Source of the DNA: Haloprofundus salilacus | Lineage (GTDB): Archaea > Halobacteriota > Halobacteria > Halobacteriales > Haloferacaceae | Length of the DNA stretch: 64,000 bases | Direction: 5' to 3' | NCBI RefSeq assembly: GCF_020150815.1 | Contig: NZ_CP083723.1 | Coordinates: 2,790,001 to 2,854,000, forward strand | In this document: positions 24,341 through 32,812 of the stretch, piece after piece | Position numbering within the stretch: position 1 is the stretch's first letter | Layout of the letters: every line of letters starts with the position of its first letter | Notes under the pieces: generated by a model | The model's input: only the letters and a program-made list of their open reading frames with translations | Database searches by the model: none | Told to the model about the DNA's origin: nothing | Program-made: the position numbers and the translations under genes

Positions 24341-24763
24341 ATGGGTATGGGCTCGGACATGTACCGGCAGCAGATTCTCGACCACTACAAGAACCCGCGA
24401 AACTACGGTGAGATGGAGAATCCGACGTTCTCCCACGTGGGCGAGAACCCCTCCTGCGGCGACACGATTCGCGTCGACGTCCGCCTCGAAGACGACGACG
24501 AGACGATCGAGTACGTCTCCTTCACCGGCGACGGCTGCGCTATCTCGCAGGCCAGCGCCAGCCTGCTCTCGGAGCGACTGCAGGGGACGACGCTCGACGA
24601 ACTGGAGGCGATGGACACCGACGACGTGACCGAGATGCTCGGGGTCGACATCAGTCCAATGCGAATCAAGTGTGCGGTGCTCGCACGCCAGGTGACGCAG
24701 GACGGAGCGAAGCTCTACGAGGGCGAACTCGACGACCTCGACAGGACCGTCACCGAAGAGTAG
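24341..24763 (+). CDS. sufU: SufU-type iron-sulfur cluster scaffold
   Basis: The 140-aa protein of the IscU/SufU family, where clusters or persulfide sulfur are held before transfer. The three conserved cysteines C39, C66 and C111 and the aspartate D41 are all present. The 'MYRQQILDHYKNPRNYGE' start is SufU/IscU-typical. In bacteria SufU receives sulfur from SufS; the sufS gene is one gene upstream on the same strand. Confidence 0.93.
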   Translation: MGMGSDMYRQQILDHYKNPRNYGEMENPTFSHVGENPSCGDTIRVDVRLEDDDETIEYVSFTGDGCAISQASASLLSERLQGTTLDELEAMDTDDVTEMLGVDISPMRIKCAVLARQVTQDGAKLYEGELDDLDRTVTEE

Positions 24764-24885
24764 TCAGCGTTGCGACGTCGCACCTCGGTGGCCGTCGACA
24801 GCCGCCAGAGTGGTTCTTCTTCCCTGTGCGTCACTCAGGTCGAGACGATGCAAAAGGATACGCTATCGTATCGCGTAGTAGTGGT

Positions 24886-25017
24886 ATGTCACAGCACCCC
24901 ATGCAGACGTACGAGTGCGCCGACTGTGGGCGCCGAGTGCAGACGAACACGCCGCCGGGACACTGTTCGGCGTGCGGCGGGGAGATGCTGAACATCAGCA
25001 CCTCCCGAAATAATTAG
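24886..25017 (+). CDS. small rubrerythrin-like zinc ribbon protein
   Basis: The 43-aa protein is one complete zinc ribbon: 'YECADCGRR' and 'CSACGGEM', with two CxxC knuckles about 15 residues apart, as in the C-terminal domain of rubrerythrin. Such single-ribbon proteins are frequent in haloarchaea. The start ATG at 24886 is the first that gives a compact ribbon; the open frame upstream lacks family similarity. Confidence 0.75.
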   Translation: MSQHPMQTYECADCGRRVQTNTPPGHCSACGGEMLNISTSRNN

Positions 25018-25038
25018 GGAGAGAGGAGTTTTACGGCG

Positions 25039-26070
25039 TTATTCCGGCTTCAAACCTTCGTTCTTGACGCGTATGACGGCCTCACCGTCGGGGAGGTTCG
25101 GCGCGTCGACGAGGCGGACGATACGCTTGTCGCCCTTCGATTTGCGGAGGTACATCCGGAACGTCGACTTGTGGCCGAGGATGTTGCCGCCAATGGGCTG
25201 GGTCGGATCGCCGAAGAACGCGTCGGGGTTGGCGGACACCTGGTTCGTGACGATGATTACGCAGTTGTGGAGGTTACCGACGCGGTCGATGTCGTGGAGG
25301 TGGCGGTTGAGCTTCTGCTGGCGGTCGGCGAGATTTCCGCGGCCGACGTACTCGGCGCGGAAGTGCGCCGTTAGCGAGTCGACGCAGAGGAGGCGAACCG
25401 GCCACTCCGTGTCGGTGTGTTCGCTGGCGAGTTCCTCGGCCTTCTCGGCCAGCAGCATCTGGTGGTTGGAGTTGAACGCCTTCGCGACGTGGATCTTGTC
25501 GAGGAAGTCGTCGATGAGTTCCTCCATCGCGTCGTCGTCGGACGGGGTGCCCTCGATTTCGCGGTCGTCCATCGTCGCCTGCAGCACGTCGTCGTCGAGA
25601 CCGCGGACCATGTCGTCGATGCGCTCGGGTCGGAACGTGTCCTCGGAGTCGACGAAGATGCAGGAGCCGCGGAGGCCGCCCTGCTCCTTCGGGAGCTGGA
25701 CGTTGACGGCCATCTGGTGCGTGATCTGGGACTTACCTGCGCCGAACTCGCCGTACACCTCGGTGATGGACTGGGTCTCGAGGCCGCCGCCGAGGAGGTC
25801 GTCGGCTTCGGGGATCTGCCAGCTGAGCTTGCCGATGGTCTCGCGGCGTTCGAGCACCGCCGAACCGGTCTCGAAGCCGCCGATGTCGGCGGCGTCGCGG
25901 GCGGCGAGCACTACGTCGTTGGCCGTGCTTTCGCCGATGTCGGCCTTCGAGCCGAGGTCGCTCGGACTCGCGACGGCGATGCTCTCGTACGTCCGATAGC
26001 CGGCTTCCATGAGCTTGTCTGCGGTCGCGGGGCCGACGCCGGGGAGGTTTTCGAGGTCGTCATCTGCCAT
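25039..26070 (-). CDS. radA: DNA repair and recombination protein RadA
   Basis: Archaeal RecA/Rad51 recombinase that assembles on single-stranded DNA and carries out homologous pairing. The 343-aa protein has the N-terminal helix-hairpin-helix domain ([12 protein letters not shown]), the FETG polymerisation motif (66-69), Walker [10 protein letters not shown] (107-115), Walker B 'LLCVDS', L1 '[12 protein letters not shown]' and L2 '[14 protein letters not shown]'. No intein. A second, diverged copy lies 6.3 kb upstream (17718-18749). Promoter with TATA-like box about 30 bases before the ATG. Confidence 0.97.
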   Translation of the reverse strand: MADDDLENLPGVGPATADKLMEAGYRTYESIAVASPSDLGSKADIGESTANDVVLAARDAADIGGFETGSAVLERRETIGKLSWQIPEADDLLGGGLETQSITEVYGEFGAGKSQITHQMAVNVQLPKEQGGLRGSCIFVDSEDTFRPERIDDMVRGLDDDVLQATMDDREIEGTPSDDDAMEELIDDFLDKIHVAKAFNSNHQMLLAEKAEELASEHTDTEWPVRLLCVDSLTAHFRAEYVGRGNLADRQQKLNRHLHDIDRVGNLHNCVIIVTNQVSANPDAFFGDPTQPIGGNILGHKSTFRMYLRKSKGDKRIVRLVDAPNLPDGEAVIRVKNEGLKPE

Positions 26071-26097
26071 TGTACATCCGGCTTACGCCCCACCGGA

Positions 26098-26131
26098 CAT
26101 AAAGCCTCGTTAACAGGGGAGTGAAAGTGAA
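26098..26131 (-). promoter_or_regulatory. radA promoter with shared element
   Basis: On the + strand ATAAAGC (26099-26105), 15 bases, then GTGAAAGTGAA (26121-26131). In gene orientation: TTCACTTTCAC-N15-GCTTTAT, about 30 bases from the ATG. The same block with the same spacing precedes the radA paralog, and CCCACCGG between the box and ATG is also common to both. Confidence 0.65.
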
Positions 26132-26201
26132 ACTGGACGCGGGCGTGGCGGTCGTTGATTAGCTGACGAGAATGTTCAAAATTAGAGAATAAGAGGGCGT
26201 G

Positions 26202-26813
26202 TCAGTCCCACGGGTGGCCGCCACGTTGGTCGGGCCACAGCGGATACCAGTACTGTTCGTCGTCCTCGATGCCGAGTTCGCCGTCGAGCACCGACTGGAG
26301 TTTGAACTCGACGCGCTGGTTGCGTTCGTGGCCGCGTTTCGGAGCGAACGGGTAGTACGCCCCCCGACGGAACGAGTAAATCCAGTACGCCCGCACGTCA
26401 TCCTCGGGTTTCTCGAAGCCGAAGACCGCCGCGAGGAGCCGAGAGCCGTAACCGCGTTCGATGAACTCGTCGGCGGCGAAGTGGATGCTCGTCACGAGAT
26501 CCTCGGGGTCGCTGTCCTCCAGCACCACCCACTGGTAGCCGTGGCTGTCGGCGTGGCGTCTGAACGTCGTCCCCGTCTCCTCGCTACCCGCGTGGAGGAT
26601 GGCCTCGACTTCGTCGAGCGTCTCGGCGAAGTCCGTGCTATCGACCGACGAGAAACAGAGCGCCGCCGCGCCGACGGAGTCGTAGCTGAGGTCCGCCTGC
26701 ATCGTGAGATACGCGGTGGACATCCCAAAGAGGTCCTCGGGGTCGGCCGCGCGCGTCGCGTCCGCCTCCGCGCGGAGACCGAGCACCGAGCGGATGGAGT
26801 CGAACAGTCCCAT
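26202..26813 (-). CDS. pspAB: PspA-associated protein PspAB
   Basis: The 203-aa protein matches the PspAB family of archaeal and actinobacterial PspA partners: 'MGLFDSIRSVLGLRAEA' start, 'AYLTMQADLSYDS', and 'RAYWIYSFRRGAYYPFAP' near the middle. PspA (not in this window) is a membrane stress protein. The htpX membrane protease gene lies just upstream on the same strand, the usual neighbour, with a small monooxygenase gene on the other strand between them. Confidence 0.9.
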   Translation of the reverse strand: MGLFDSIRSVLGLRAEADATRAADPEDLFGMSTAYLTMQADLSYDSVGAAALCFSSVDSTDFAETLDEVEAILHAGSEETGTTFRRHADSHGYQWVVLEDSDPEDLVTSIHFAADEFIERGYGSRLLAAVFGFEKPEDDVRAYWIYSFRRGAYYPFAPKRGHERNQRVEFKLQSVLDGELGIEDDEQYWYPLWPDQRGGHPWD

Positions 26814-26939
26814 ACCCGTCGTTAGATTCCCGGGGATTAGGTCGTTTCCACTCGCGGGGCCGTGTCCGTCGAATTCGGCGACTCAGTCGCGAAATTGGTC
26901 CCGAAAACGTGAACTGACCGGGGAGAGTCAAGTCGACAG

Positions 26940-27248
26940 ATGTACGCTGCGAGGTTCAGATTCCGTCCGGGCGAGTACGACGACGAGTTCCACCGCTTGA
27001 ACGAGCGCGTCGAACGCGCCGCCGAGTCGAACTCTGGCTACCGGGGCAGCGAGAGCTGGGTCTCCCCCGACGGCGACGAGCGACTCGTCGTCTACTACTG
27101 GGAGTCGCTGGACGCGCTGAGAGCATTCTCGCAGCATCCGGACCACCTCGAAGCGAAGCGGCGGTACGAGGAGTGGTACGACGGGTACGAAGCGGCGGTT
27201 TTCGAGGTGCTTCGACGGTACGGCGACGGTCGATTGAGCGGCGAGTAG
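26940..27248 (+). CDS. antibiotic biosynthesis monooxygenase (ABM) domain protein
   Basis: The 102-aa protein has the ferredoxin-like ABM fold: a first strand 'YAARFRFRPGEYDDEF', a central 'YRGSESWVSPDGDERLVVYYWESLDALRAF', and 'H-P-D-H' before the last helix. ABM proteins are cofactor-free monooxygenases or heme-degrading enzymes, but many are of unknown function. It lies between pspAB and htpX on the opposite strand. Confidence 0.8.
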   Translation: MYAARFRFRPGEYDDEFHRLNERVERAAESNSGYRGSESWVSPDGDERLVVYYWESLDALRAFSQHPDHLEAKRRYEEWYDGYEAAVFEVLRRYGDGRLSGE

Positions 27249-27286
27249 AAGACGGACGGAAGATCAGTTCGACAGTCGGAGCGCGC

Positions 27287-28156
27287 TCAGACCCCTTCCA
27301 TCTCGCGCTCCAGTTGCCGAAGCTGCTCGACGCGGTTCTCGGTGGAGGGGTGGGTGCTGGCGATTTTGCCGATGAAGCCGCTGCGGATGGGGATGATGAA
27401 GAATGCGTTCATCTCCGACTGCTCGCGCAGGTCCTCCTTCGGGACGTTGTCCATCCGGCCGTCGATAGTGAGGAGCGCGGAGGCGAGCGCCGACGGGTTG
27501 CCGGTGATGGTCGCCCCCCCGCGGTCGGCGGCGTACTCGCGGTAACGCGAGAGCGCGCGGATGAGCAGGAACGACACGATCCACACCACGAGCGAGACGA
27601 GAATCGCGACGATGACGGGCGCGCCGCCCTCGCGGCGGTTGCCGCCGCCGAACCAGAAACCCCAGCGGACGATCATGAACGCGACCGTCGAGAGGAACGA
27701 GGCGATGGTCATCACCATCACGTCGCGGTTCTTCACGTGCGCGAGTTCGTGGGCCATCACGCCCTCTAACTCGTCCTGGTCGAGCGTCTGCAGGAGGCCA
27801 GTCGTCACGGCGACGGTCGAACTCTTCTGACTTCGACCGGTCGCGAACGCGTTCGGGACGCGCGACTGCGCGACGGCGACGTTGGGTTTCGGAAGGTCAG
27901 CCTGCTGACAGAGGCGGCCGACCATCGCGTGTAACTGCGGATACTCGTCTTCGCTGACCTTCTTCGCGCCCATGCTGTACAGCGCGAGTTTGTCGCTGAA
28001 GAACAGTTGGGCGACGAAGAAGATGCCCACGAACACGAGCATGTACGTGTAGCCGAATTGGGAGAGTACCCCCACGAATACGATGTAGAGGGCGAACAGG
28101 AGGAACATCGTGAGCGCCATGCGCCCGCGAAGCCCCCAGTCGGGTTTCCATTCCAT
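27287..28156 (-). CDS. htpX: membrane protease HtpX
   Basis: Zinc metalloprotease (M48B) that degrades damaged membrane proteins. The 289 aa contain two N-terminal helices (12-30, 37-55), the zinc motif HELAH (136-140), two further helices (about 155-205), and the third zinc ligand in 'YREYAADRGG'. I take the ATG at 28156 (MEWKPDWGLRGR), where the family starts; upstream codons in frame lack similarity. Heat-shock type regulation is usual for the family, but no operator is visible. The divergent neighbour is an epimerase gene. Confidence 0.95.
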   Translation of the reverse strand: MEWKPDWGLRGRMALTMFLLFALYIVFVGVLSQFGYTYMLVFVGIFFVAQLFFSDKLALYSMGAKKVSEDEYPQLHAMVGRLCQQADLPKPNVAVAQSRVPNAFATGRSQKSSTVAVTTGLLQTLDQDELEGVMAHELAHVKNRDVMVMTIASFLSTVAFMIVRWGFWFGGGNRREGGAPVIVAILVSLVVWIVSFLLIRALSRYREYAADRGGATITGNPSALASALLTIDGRMDNVPKEDLREQSEMNAFFIIPIRSGFIGKIASTHPSTENRVEQLRQLEREMEGV

Positions 28157-28370
28157 GTGCGAACATACCGTCTGTGAAGCATAAACCCTGTCGGAAACGG
28201 AGGCCGAACAGTGCGATATTCGAAAACGGGCGGAGGAAGTCGGTCGTTCGTCGACAGTCGAACGTCGCCGACGGACCGAGTCCGGCGAACACGGCTCTGG
28301 CAACCACGACGATTCGGCAACCCGGAGGGGGCGGGCGAGGCTACTTGCCTCCGACCACCGTCGAACGCGT

Positions 28371-29288
28371 ATGGACACCGTACTCGTCACCGGCGGCCTC
28401 GGACGCTCCGGTCGCTGGATAGTCGACCGCCTCGCCGACGACTACGAGGTCGTCTGCGTCGACCTCTCGCAGCCGGGCTTCGAGGTCCCCGAGCACCCGC
28501 GCATCGACTTTCGCGCCGCAGAACTCACAGACCGCGGCGAGACGTTCGACCTCGTCTCAGAACTGGAGCCCGACGCCGTCGTTCACTGGGCGGCGCTCCC
28601 GTCGCCGACACGTCACGCCGGGGGCCGGGTGTTCGAGACGAACACGATGGCGGCGTACAACGTGCTCGTCGCCGCCGCACGAGAGAACGCGAAGGTCGCG
28701 TGGGCGTCGAGCGAGAGCGCCTACGGCTTCCCGTTCGCCCGCGAGACGACGCTGCCGGACGAACTTCCGATCACCGAGGACCACCCGCTGCGCCCCGAGG
28801 ACCCCTACGGAACCTCGAAGGTCGTCGGCGAGGAGCTCGCGAAGATGGTCGTCCGCCGGTACGGCGTCTCGGTCGCGTCGATTCGACCGTCGTGGATTCA
28901 GTACCCCGGCGAGTACAACTGCCGCGACCGCGAGGACCTCCGGGAGGGCCGACCGCTCTCGGAGATCGGCCTCGAATCGGGCGTCGGCAACTTCTGGTCT
29001 TACGTCGACGTGCGTGACGTGGCGTCGCTCGTCGCGACGGCGCTCGACACCCAGTTCGACGGACACGAGGCGTTCCACGCCGCCGCCGCGGAGAACTACC
29101 TCGGCGTCGCGACGCTCGACGCCGTCGAAGCCCAGTTCGGCGCGCTCCCGGACGACTGCAACCTCGACGGGGAGTCGTCGGCGCTGTCGACGGCGAAAGC
29201 CGAGCGGGTACTCGACTGGCGACCCTCTCACTCGTGGCGCGAGGCCGTCGAGGAATCAGTCGCCGAGCCTGACCTCCTCGCGGACTGA
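28371..29288 (+). CDS. NAD-dependent epimerase/dehydratase
   Basis: Extended short-chain dehydrogenase, 305 aa. The Rossmann motif TGGLGRSGRWI is at residues 7-17 and the acidic 'VCVDLS' at the end of strand 2 prefers NAD. The active site is 'ASSESAYG' and the YGTSK catalytic pair at about residue 145. Sugar-nucleotide or sugar epimerisation is typical of the family; the substrate is unknown. A TTTTT run at 29297-29301 after the stop may terminate transcription before the phosphoribosyltransferase gene. Confidence 0.85.
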   Translation: MDTVLVTGGLGRSGRWIVDRLADDYEVVCVDLSQPGFEVPEHPRIDFRAAELTDRGETFDLVSELEPDAVVHWAALPSPTRHAGGRVFETNTMAAYNVLVAAARENAKVAWASSESAYGFPFARETTLPDELPITEDHPLRPEDPYGTSKVVGEELAKMVVRRYGVSVASIRPSWIQYPGEYNCRDREDLREGRPLSEIGLESGVGNFWSYVDVRDVASLVATALDTQFDGHEAFHAAAAENYLGVATLDAVEAQFGALPDDCNLDGESSALSTAKAERVLDWRPSHSWREAVEESVAEPDLLAD

Positions 29289-29329
29289 CCCGCGGTGGCT
29301 TTTTGCGACTCAGTGGCACACGGTAGCGC

Positions 29330-29965
29330 ATGGTGTTCGACGACAGAACCGACGCGGGCGAGCGGTTGGCCGACGTGCTCGAACGCCGCGACGTCGACGC
29401 CGACGTAGTGCTCGCGATTCCGCGCGGCGGCCTCCCGGTCGGGCGGGTCGTCGCAGACAGACTCGGCGCAGAGTTGGACGTGGTCGTCGCGGAGAAACTC
29501 GGCGCGCCGGGCAATCCCGAACTCGCCATCGGGGCCGTCGCGGGCGACGGGAGCGTCTGGCTGAACGACGACCTCGTCGACCGACTCGGCGTTTCGTCGG
29601 CGTACGTCGAACGGGTCAGAGAGGTCGAGGCCGAGAACGTCCGCGAGAAGGTGGCGTCGTATCGGGGCGGAACGGCGGTTCCGCAGTTGGAGGGCGAGCG
29701 AGTCGTCCTCGTCGACGACGGTATCGCGACGGGCGCGACGGCTATCGCCTGCCTCCGACAGATACGAAACGCTGGAGCGGCGCACGTGACACTCGCCGTT
29801 CCGGTCGCTCCCCACGACGCCGAGTCGCGACTGTCGGGCGAGTTCGATACGTTTGTCTGCGTTGAGTCGCCGAGGGGGTTCGGCGCAGTCGGCCAGTACT
29901 ACCGCTCGTTCGGGCAGGTGTCGAACGAGGAGGCGCGGGCGATACTTGAGTCGTACGAACCGTGA
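29330..29965 (+). CDS. phosphoribosyltransferase
   Basis: Type I phosphoribosyltransferase, 211 aa. The PRPP-binding loop is 'VVLVDDGIATGATA' (about residues 124-137), with 'AIPRGGLPVGRVVA' near residue 26 and a hood containing 'GAPGNPELAIGAV'. This group (PRTase-like stand-alone proteins, often fused to dienelactone hydrolases in bacteria) does not show the purine or pyrimidine-specific hood, so the base is unknown. Confidence 0.87.
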   Translation: MVFDDRTDAGERLADVLERRDVDADVVLAIPRGGLPVGRVVADRLGAELDVVVAEKLGAPGNPELAIGAVAGDGSVWLNDDLVDRLGVSSAYVERVREVEAENVREKVASYRGGTAVPQLEGERVVLVDDGIATGATAIACLRQIRNAGAAHVTLAVPVAPHDAESRLSGEFDTFVCVESPRGFGAVGQYYRSFGQVSNEEARAILESYEP

Positions 29966-30112
29966 GGGCGGAGCCAGCCACGAGCGCAGAGTCGAGCGGA
30001 CTGCAACTCCTGTGCCGTACGGTCTGTGAGAGACCGAGAAAGGGTGAGAGGCGGAGCGACGGCGGCAGCGGTAGTCGTCGCTCTTAAACATCCGAGCGAC
30101 TTACCGGGGGCA

Positions 30113-31234
30113 ATGAGTCAAACGCGCGAGTTCTGTCCGCGCTGCGGTAACCCCGTCGAGGAGCGGTCGGAGCCGCTTCCGGGTGCGCCGCGCGAGCGCG
30201 ACGAGGTGCTCTGCAACGCGTGTTACTTCGAGGGTTTCGATCTCGTGGACGCCCCCGACCGGGTAACGGTCCGCGTCTGCGCGAACTGTGGGGCAGTCCA
30301 CCGCGGCAACCGCTGGGTCGACGTGGGGGCACGCGACTACACCGACGTCGCCGTTGACGCCGTCAGCGAGTCGCTCGGCGTCCACCTCAAGGCCCGCGAC
30401 GTGTCGTGGGCCGTCGAACCCGAGCAGGTCGACCAGAACACGATTCGGATGCACTGTCAGTTCTCCGGCGTCGTCAGGGACACCTACGTCGAGGAGGAGG
30501 TCGTCGTCCCCGTCTACATCTCTCGGGAGACGTGCCAGCGCTGCGGGCGCATCGCCGGCGGCTACTACGCCAGCGAGATTCAGGTCCGCGCCGAGGGCCG
30601 CGAACCGACGCCCGACGAGCAAGCGAGAGCGGTCGACATCGCCGAGGAGTTCGTCGCCAAGCGCGAGGAGTCGGGCGACCGAAACGCGTTCATCACCGAG
30701 ACGAAGGAGGTCGCGGACGGCACGGACATCAAGCTCTCGACGAACCAACTCGGGCAGGCGGTCGCCACGCGAATCACCCGCGAACTCGGCGGCAGCGTCG
30801 ACAGCTATCCGACACTCGTCACCGAGGACAGCGACGGCAACGAGGTGTACCGCGTCACCTACGCGGTACGTCTGCCGAGATACACGCCCGGTACAATCAT
30901 CGACCCGGACGACGGCGACGGCCCGGTGCTGGTGCGCAGCGTCAAGGGGAACCTGAAGGGGACGCGCCTGACGACGGGCGACCGCTACGAGGCACGCTTC
31001 GAAGAGGGCGAGACGCCCGACGCCCGCGAACTCGGGTCGGTCGACGACGCTGCCGAGACCACCGTCGTCGCCGTCGAGGACGACCACGCTGTGCAGGTGC
31101 TCGACCCCGAGACGTACCAGTCGAAAACCATCGCGCGGCCGTCGTACTTCGACGCCGACGCCGAAACGGTGCCGGTGCTCAAGAGTCGGGTGGGACTGCA
31201 CATCCTCCCGGAGGACGCCGTCAGCGGAGAGTGA
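30113..31234 (+). CDS. NMD3 family protein
   Basis: The 373-aa archaeal homologue of eukaryotic NMD3, the 60S export adaptor. The N-terminal zinc region has CxxC pairs 'CPRCG', 'CNACY', 'CANCG' and 'CQRCG' (together two zinc sites), followed by the eIF5A/L22-like beta domains. In archaea it probably works on large-subunit biogenesis, since no export is needed. I start at the ATG 30113 (MSQTREFCPRCG); 29 extra residues are open in frame but look like leader sequence. Confidence 0.92.
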   Translation: MSQTREFCPRCGNPVEERSEPLPGAPRERDEVLCNACYFEGFDLVDAPDRVTVRVCANCGAVHRGNRWVDVGARDYTDVAVDAVSESLGVHLKARDVSWAVEPEQVDQNTIRMHCQFSGVVRDTYVEEEVVVPVYISRETCQRCGRIAGGYYASEIQVRAEGREPTPDEQARAVDIAEEFVAKREESGDRNAFITETKEVADGTDIKLSTNQLGQAVATRITRELGGSVDSYPTLVTEDSDGNEVYRVTYAVRLPRYTPGTIIDPDDGDGPVLVRSVKGNLKGTRLTTGDRYEARFEEGETPDARELGSVDDAAETTVVAVEDDHAVQVLDPETYQSKTIARPSYFDADAETVPVLKSRVGLHILPEDAVSGE

Positions 31235-31331
31235 GAAGCGGCGAGAGCGAGAGGCGGGAGCGAAGGTGAATCGCACCGCTGTGCGGATCTGAGACCTGGT
31301 TTTGCGGAACGAGTTAGGGCGAAAAACGAAC

Positions 31332-31520
31332 TCAGTCGGCGCGGGCGGGAGTCACCGACTCGGTCGACGACGGCGCGGTATCGTGAAGCGCGATACCGTG
31401 GGCGGCGAGCACCTTCCGGAACTCCGCTTGCGTCTTCCCGGCGCGGGAGGCGGCCTGCGCGAGTGTCAGGGTTCCGCTGCGGTACAGCGTCAGCGCCGTC
31501 GTGAGGGAGTGAGTGTGCAT
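31332..31520 (-). CDS. small helical DNA-binding-like protein (DUF7317-type)
   Basis: A 62-aa helical protein ('SLTTALTLYRSGTLTLAQAASRAGKTQAEFRKVLAAHGI'-like order, helix-turn-helix pattern with 'AASRAGKT'). It resembles short UPF0175/antitoxin-type helix-turn-helix proteins and the haloarchaeal DUF7317 group. I use the ATG at 31520; an earlier start at 31553 adds 11 residues. It has no toxin-like neighbour. Convergent with NMD3. Confidence 0.68.
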   Translation of the reverse strand: MHTHSLTTALTLYRSGTLTLAQAASRAGKTQAEFRKVLAAHGIALHDTAPSSTESVTPARAD

Positions 31521-31677
31521 CTGCGTTCGAGGACTGGTACAGAATACGCGCATGTAAAGCTATCGTGTGAAGTCGTGCCACTACCCGAGGGAAGGCCGTG
31601 AATTCTCACGTGTTTGTCCACTACCCAGATTTAGAAAACAACATACCTTCACTAGTATTAACGATCGTGTTAAATCT

Positions 31678-31734
31678 GTTCGGCAAATTCTGCCAAACGG
31701 TGAGTGAACAGGTACAAATGGAGGTGTGCCGAAC
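31678..31734. promoter_or_regulatory. inverted repeat cluster upstream of a 28-aa ORF
   Basis: GTTCGGCA (31678-31685), TGCCAAAC (31691-31698) and TGCCGAAC (31727-31734). The first and third form a perfect 8-base inverted repeat and the second is a 7-of-8 match. A TATA-like TACAAAT (31713-31719) lies between them, 27 bases before the ATG at 31743. The third copy would overlap the region just after the TATA box, a typical repressor position. Confidence 0.4.
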
Positions 31735-31742
31735 GCGAGAAT

Positions 31743-31829
31743 ATGGACCGACAGCAGTGGATCGCAATCTTCTTCGTCGTGCTCATGATCGGGTCGTCCG
31801 TCGTTTACGCGGGTGCGAGTCTGTTCTGA
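31743..31829 (+). CDS. small single-helix membrane protein, 28 aa
   Basis: A 28-codon ORF starting MDRQQWIAIFFVVLM and ending ASLF. Residues 6-23 make a complete membrane helix after a polar start, and the codons follow haloarchaeal GC usage. A TATA-like TACAAAT at -27 predicts a leaderless start at exactly this ATG, and an inverted repeat cluster surrounds it. I believe I recognise similar very small membrane ORFs in other haloarchaea, but give no function. Confidence 0.6.
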   Translation: MDRQQWIAIFFVVLMIGSSVVYAGASLF

Positions 31830-31888
31830 ACTGAACGAGCACGCAAGACGACCAGAAAGCGTTTATCATCCCCTTGTCAGCATGGGGT

Positions 31889-32788
31889 ATGCGTCGCCGT
31901 ACGTTCCTCGCGACTGCCGCAACCGCGCTCGGCGTGAGCCTCGCCGGATGCGCCGAGCCCGCCGCCTCCCTCTACGTCTCCGCCGTCGACGATGGCGAAC
32001 TCGCCGAGCGGGCGAGCCGACGAGTGGGCAACCGGACCAAACCCGTCGTCCGCGACCTTGTCGCGAACGGTTCTGCGACCGTTCCCGAGGACGAACCGCG
32101 CCCCAACACCGACAAAGTGACCGAGTTCGAGGGTCGTTACTACGAGTTCTCCTCGGAGGTGGCGACCTCCGAGACGCGCAACTCCTACACCGTCGGGTTG
32201 GACTACGACCCGCCGGACACCGAGGGCGAGAGGGTCGAACTGTCGAAACTGCCGCGAATCGACCGCGAACTGCTGACGGAGTTGCTGGAGTTCAAAGACG
32301 AGACCCAGACCGGCGAGGGACCGGACGCGGGAACCAGACGAGTGTACTCGACCGCCGATGAGGAGGCGTCCGAGCTGGTTCCGAATCCGGCGTTCGAGTT
32401 CGTCGACGTCGACGACGAGACGTATGGCATCAGCGTCGACGGCCCCGAAGAGACCGAGTTCGAGACGTACCGATACACAGCCGAGGAAGTCGCTGGAAGC
32501 GCCGGCGAGTACGCCAGCCAGATTCGAGACGAGTACCTGTTCACCCTCTCTGGGCTGTCGGACGCCGAACGCAGTCTGTTTGAGACGGCCGTCGAAGACG
32601 GCAGCGTTAGGCAGGAGGAGGAAGCTACCGAGGAGTTCCAGTCGCTCGCAGGCAAGATTCACACCCACGAGGCGTTCGAGCTAACCGAAGACCGGTCGAG
32701 CGGATGGTACAGCGGCCAGTGGCTGCTCGAATACGAAGGAACGGCGTACTGGGTGCGCCTGACCCTTAACGACTGGGACGGCGAATAG
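31889..32788 (+). CDS. putative Tat-exported lipoprotein
   Basis: The 299-aa product opens with MRRRTFLATAATALG, a clear Tat signal, and the lipobox SLAGC (residues 17-21). The mature part is acidic, with a basic-to-acidic domain structure I do not recognise ('EGRYYEFSSEVA', 'AYWVRLTLND' at the end). It is probably anchored outside the membrane. The ATG at 31889 is preferred over a TTG five codons upstream because it makes RR the third and fourth positions of the signal. Confidence 0.8.
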   Translation: MRRRTFLATAATALGVSLAGCAEPAASLYVSAVDDGELAERASRRVGNRTKPVVRDLVANGSATVPEDEPRPNTDKVTEFEGRYYEFSSEVATSETRNSYTVGLDYDPPDTEGERVELSKLPRIDRELLTELLEFKDETQTGEGPDAGTRRVYSTADEEASELVPNPAFEFVDVDDETYGISVDGPEETEFETYRYTAEEVAGSAGEYASQIRDEYLFTLSGLSDAERSLFETAVEDGSVRQEEEATEEFQSLAGKIHTHEAFELTEDRSSGWYSGQWLLEYEGTAYWVRLTLNDWDGE

Positions 32789-32812
32789 GGAACACGGTCG
32801 TCACCCGGAACC

